From Cryomorphaceae bacterium (GTDB lineage Bacteria > Bacteroidota > Bacteroidia > Flavobacteriales_D > Crocinitomicaceae): 15,824 nucleotides of DNA. The position numbers and the translations under genes are program-made. The notes under the pieces are model-generated. The model did no database searches. It was not told the origin of the DNA and saw only the letters and a program-made list of their open reading frames with translations. This document shows positions 13,721 through 15,824 of the stretch, in pieces (position 1 is the first letter of the stretch; each line of letters starts with the position of its first letter). Location of the stretch: contig JAIXRD010000222.1 in assembly GCA_027485365.1 (NCBI GenBank), positions 1 through 15,824 of the forward strand, read 5' to 3'.

Positions 13721-14818
13721 ATGCTTTACTTGTCTCGGATCCAGTTATTAAATTTCAAGAATCACGAATCCTTGGATTTAGAACTAAGCAGTAATGTAAA
13801 TGCTATAGTAGGAAAGAATGGCATGGGTAAAACCAATATTCTTGATGCAATTTACTACTTGAGCATGTGTAAATCCTACTTGAACAGTATGGACCGTCAA
13901 AACATCAAATTTGATCAAGCGTTTTTTAGTATTCATGGGCAATGGATGCTTGATGGACAAGAAAGCAGTGTGGTTTGCGCCGTAAAATCGGGTGCAAAAA
14001 AAGTGATAAAGAAGAATAAAGTAAGCTATGAAAAACTGTCCGACCACATCGGTTTATTTCCGGTAGTTTTTATTTCGCCTTATGATGGGGATTTAATTGC
14101 TGACGGAAGTGAAACGCGGCGAAAATGGATGGATGGAATTATTTCACAAATCGACAAAGGATACTTAGAAGACCTGATCGCTTATCAACGGGTACTGGAG
14201 CAACGTAATGCATTATTAAAACAACTCGCCTCCGGAAATGGAACCACCGATAGCCTGGAGGTATGGAATCATTCACTTGCACAATACGGGAAACGAATAC
14301 ACGAGCGCAGGCAAACATTTATTGAAGAATTTACGCCAATTTTTGATCGAAATTACAAGGAAATAGGGACGGAAAATGAAGGAATTGAAATTCAATATAA
14401 ATCAGATTTTCAAAAAGGTGATTTTATAGTCTTACTTGAGCAGAACGAACGACGGGACCTCATATTTCAGTATACAACCGTTGGAGCCCACAAGGACGAT
14501 TTACTATTTAATTTAAATGGGAATCCTGTGAAAAAATACGGGTCACAAGGGCAGCAAAAATCATTCATCTTGGCGCTTCGTTTAGCACAATATCATTACC
14601 TTCATTCTCATTCGGGGAAAAAACCAGTACTATTACTCGATGATATTTTTGATAAGCTCGACCACAGTCGGGTGCAAAAAATTATTGATTTAGTGAGTAA
14701 CGAGGTTTTTGGACAGGTAATCATTACGGATACCGAAAAAACAAGGCTCGAAGAACTCCTAGTAAATCGTGTATCTGATTTTCGTATATTTGAGTTACCC
14801 CTAATTGTAACCCCATGA
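13721..14818 (+). CDS. recF: DNA replication and repair protein RecF
   Basis: The 365-residue protein is a complete RecF. Residues 5-20 form the IQLLNFKNHESL start strand; Walker A is GKNGMGKT (31-38); the ABC signature region is YGSQGQQKSFILALRLAQ (273-290); and Walker B with the following D-loop is VLLLDDIFDKLD (303-314). The middle (about 140-240) is the helical lobe II. RecF is an SMC-like ATPase that loads RecA, with RecO and RecR, at single-strand gaps and stalled forks. Start ATG 13721 places IQLLNFKNH at the expected distance. The stop overlaps the next start by four bases (ATGA, 14815-14818). The neighbouring pruA is divergent; dnaA, dnaN and gyrB are not in the window, so this is not the classical dnaA-dnaN-recF cluster. 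Confidence 0.95.
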   Translation: MLYLSRIQLLNFKNHESLDLELSSNVNAIVGKNGMGKTNILDAIYYLSMCKSYLNSMDRQNIKFDQAFFSIHGQWMLDGQESSVVCAVKSGAKKVIKKNKVSYEKLSDHIGLFPVVFISPYDGDLIADGSETRRKWMDGIISQIDKGYLEDLIAYQRVLEQRNALLKQLASGNGTTDSLEVWNHSLAQYGKRIHERRQTFIEEFTPIFDRNYKEIGTENEGIEIQYKSDFQKGDFIVLLEQNERRDLIFQYTTVGAHKDDLLFNLNGNPVKKYGSQGQQKSFILALRLAQYHYLHSHSGKKPVLLLDDIFDKLDHSRVQKIIDLVSNEVFGQVIITDTEKTRLEELLVNRVSDFRIFELPLIVTP

Positions 14819-15129
14819 AATCAAAGATTGAAGAATTTAAGCGAACCTCGGACAATCAACCCTTGAAAGAGGTAATGGATCGCCTGTTCAAAGTCTATAA
14901 TTTGGAGTCCAAGTTAAAAGAGGTAGATTTGATTAACGCATGGCCTGATCTTATGGGTCCTGCGGTAGCGCATCGGACAAAAAATATTTTCCTTAAAGGA
15001 AGCGTGCTCCACGTTCAGATTGATTCATCAGTGGCTCGTGAAGAGCTAGCCAAGGGTAAACAAATCATCATCGATCGCATGAATGGTTATGCGGGAAGCA
15101 TCGTGATTACGGATGTTTGGTTTTCTTAA
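14815..15129 (+). CDS. DUF721/DciA-like protein
   Basis: This 104-residue protein has the DUF721 core: LKEVMDRLFKVYNLESKLKE at about 17-36, INAWPDLMGPAVAHRTK (40-56) and the beta-rich stretch FLKGSVLHVQIDSSVAREELAKGK (59-82), a KH-like fold. DUF721 includes DciA, the ancestral loader of the replicative helicase DnaB, and in several phyla the gene sits next to recF. The ATG overlaps the recF stop (ATGA), so production is translationally coupled with RecF. It is at the short end for DciA and lacks a clear C-terminal extension, so helicase-loading is likely but unproven here. No terminator hairpin is visible in the 61 bases after it. Confidence 0.78.
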   Translation: MKSKIEEFKRTSDNQPLKEVMDRLFKVYNLESKLKEVDLINAWPDLMGPAVAHRTKNIFLKGSVLHVQIDSSVAREELAKGKQIIIDRMNGYAGSIVITDVWFS

Positions 15130-15154
15130 AAAAGTGTTAATCTCCTTTAAATCC

Positions 15155-15185
15155 TTGAAGGTTAGAACCTAATGGCCTATTTTTG
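15155..15185 (+). promoter_or_regulatory. Promoter for the secreted hydrolase: TTG - 20 bases - TATTTTTG
   Basis: TTG (15155-15157) and TATTTTTG (15178-15185) are separated by 20 bases, the best -33/-7 pair in the window. The box ends five bases before the ATG (15191), so the mRNA leader would be zero to two bases. The spacer carries a small inverted repeat, AGGTT-AG-AACCT (15159-15170), which could be an operator but is only 5 bases per arm. Confidence 0.6.
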
Positions 15186-15190
15186 CTCGG

Positions 15191-15824
15191 ATGAAAAAAT
15201 TAAGCGTAATATTCTTCTTGTGTTGTTTTGGAATAATTTCCACGGCAAAGGCACAACTAAAGCCGATTTACAGCCAAGCTGATTATGCGTTTTGGTTGCA
15301 TTTACCTGCGGACAGTATCCTGAAAGCAAAACCACCTGTATTGATTTTTCTTCATGGTAAAAGCTTGTCAGGCACGGACTTAACGCGTGTTAAACGCTAC
15401 GGAGTGATTTCAGAAATTGAAAAAGGCCGGAAGATTCCAGCAGTGGTGGTTGCGCCGCAAACCAGTAACGGTTGGGACCCAATTAAGGTAATGAGTGTCT
15501 TGTCTTTTGTAAAAAAGAACTTCGATGTAGATACGAATCGGGTATATGTGGTTGGCATGAGCATGGGAGGATACGGAACTTTAAACTTTGCGGGGAAGTA
15601 CCCTGAACAAGTTGCAGCAGCGGTGGCATTGTGCGGTGGAGGGAATATCAAGGACGGCTGTAATTTAGCGACCGTTCCTCTGTGGATTCAACACGGTACC
15701 TTAGATGAAGCGGTTCCGATCTCGGAGTCTGAAAAAATTGTTCGTGCAATTAAGAATTGTAACGGCGGGGAAAATTTAAAATATACCGCGTTAAAGGGAG
15801 CCGATCATGGCGACCTAGAAAAAA
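15191..15824 (+). CDS. Secreted alpha/beta hydrolase (esterase/prolyl-oligopeptidase-like), C-terminus cut by window end
   Basis: From ATG 15191 the frame is open to the last base (211 complete codons, no stop), so the C-terminal end is missing. Residues 1-21 are a signal peptide (cleavage likely after Ala21), giving a secreted or periplasmic protein. The core is an alpha/beta hydrolase: oxyanion-side motif IFLHGKS (52-58), nucleophile Ser124 in VGMSMGGYGT, Asp172 in HGTLDEAVP and His206 in GADHGD, i.e. a complete Ser-Asp-His triad in canonical order. The spelling is that of the phospholipase/carboxylesterase-like or 'prolyl oligopeptidase family' exported hydrolases common in Bacteroidota; whether the bond cut is ester or peptide cannot be told. 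Only a short tail should be missing after His206. Confidence 0.85.
   Translation, partial: MKKLSVIFFLCCFGIISTAKAQLKPIYSQADYAFWLHLPADSILKAKPPVLIFLHGKSLSGTDLTRVKRYGVISEIEKGRKIPAVVVAPQTSNGWDPIKVMSVLSFVKKNFDVDTNRVYVVGMSMGGYGTLNFAGKYPEQVAAAVALCGGGNIKDGCNLATVPLWIQHGTLDEAVPISESEKIVRAIKNCNGGENLKYTALKGADHGDLEK

Noticed and set aside
15159..15170. AGGTT-AG-AACCT as a terminator after the DciA-like gene
   Set aside because: Stem of only five pairs, loop of two bases and no T-run after it; it lies inside the promoter spacer of the next gene.
1..15824. CRISPR arrays, tRNA genes, insertion sequences, toxin-antitoxin or phage-defence genes
   Set aside because: No regularly spaced repeats, no tRNA-like cloverleaf, no transposase or terminal repeats, and no nuclease or defence-type motif found in any of the genes.

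Overview
The window looks like chromosomal core DNA from a member of the Bacteroidota, most likely Flavobacteriales. The grounds are a porP/sprF-gldK pair (type IX secretion and gliding), the Bacteroidota-type arginase-like protein, promoters with the Bacteroidota -7 box TAnnTTTG close to start codons, moderate AT-richness and no clear Shine-Dalgarno sequences. I see no rRNA, tRNA, CRISPR array, insertion sequence or phage gene. Coding density is high and no gap between genes exceeds about 120 bases.

Layout: everything from base 1 to 13605 is read on the minus strand and everything from 13721 to the end on the plus strand, so the 115-base pruA-recF gap is the only divergent point. In minus-strand reading order (right to left) the genes are: pruA (proline/glutamate semialdehyde dehydrogenase); a murein L,D-transpeptidase-like protein; a tightly coupled trio of FkbM methyltransferase, membrane fatty-acid-hydroxylase/sterol-desaturase-type enzyme and DUF2141 exported protein; an ECF sigma factor, a membrane anti-sigma-like protein and an outer-membrane beta-barrel; a Tat-exported S66 LD-carboxypeptidase; an alpha-beta fused 2-oxoacid dehydrogenase E1; a MazG-like pyrophosphohydrolase; an arginase-fold protein with eroded metal motifs; a PorP/SprF protein; and the first 224 codons of gldK, which runs off the left edge. 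On the plus strand are recF, a DUF721/DciA-like gene overlapping it by 4 bases, and a secreted alpha/beta hydrolase that runs off the right edge.

How the genes fit together: porP and gldK form the start of the type IX secretion locus (gldLMN expected beyond the left edge). RecF and the DciA-like protein are DNA-replication/repair housekeeping. The sigma/anti-sigma/beta-barrel set is a typical envelope-stress or envelope-sensing arrangement. It lies only 33 bases after the FkbM-hydroxylase-DUF2141 trio, so the six genes may form one transcription unit. Two peptidoglycan enzymes (S66 carboxypeptidase and L,D-transpeptidase) add to the cell-envelope theme.

The most striking sequence oddity is an uninterrupted run of 18 A in the coding strand of the S66 carboxypeptidase, just before its nucleophile serine. 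A one-base change either way would hit a stop codon within eight codons. The best candidate for an undescribed system is the FkbM-hydroxylase-DUF2141 trio joined to the sigma/anti-sigma/beta-barrel genes. The arginase-fold pseudoenzyme next to the secretion locus is the next most interesting item.
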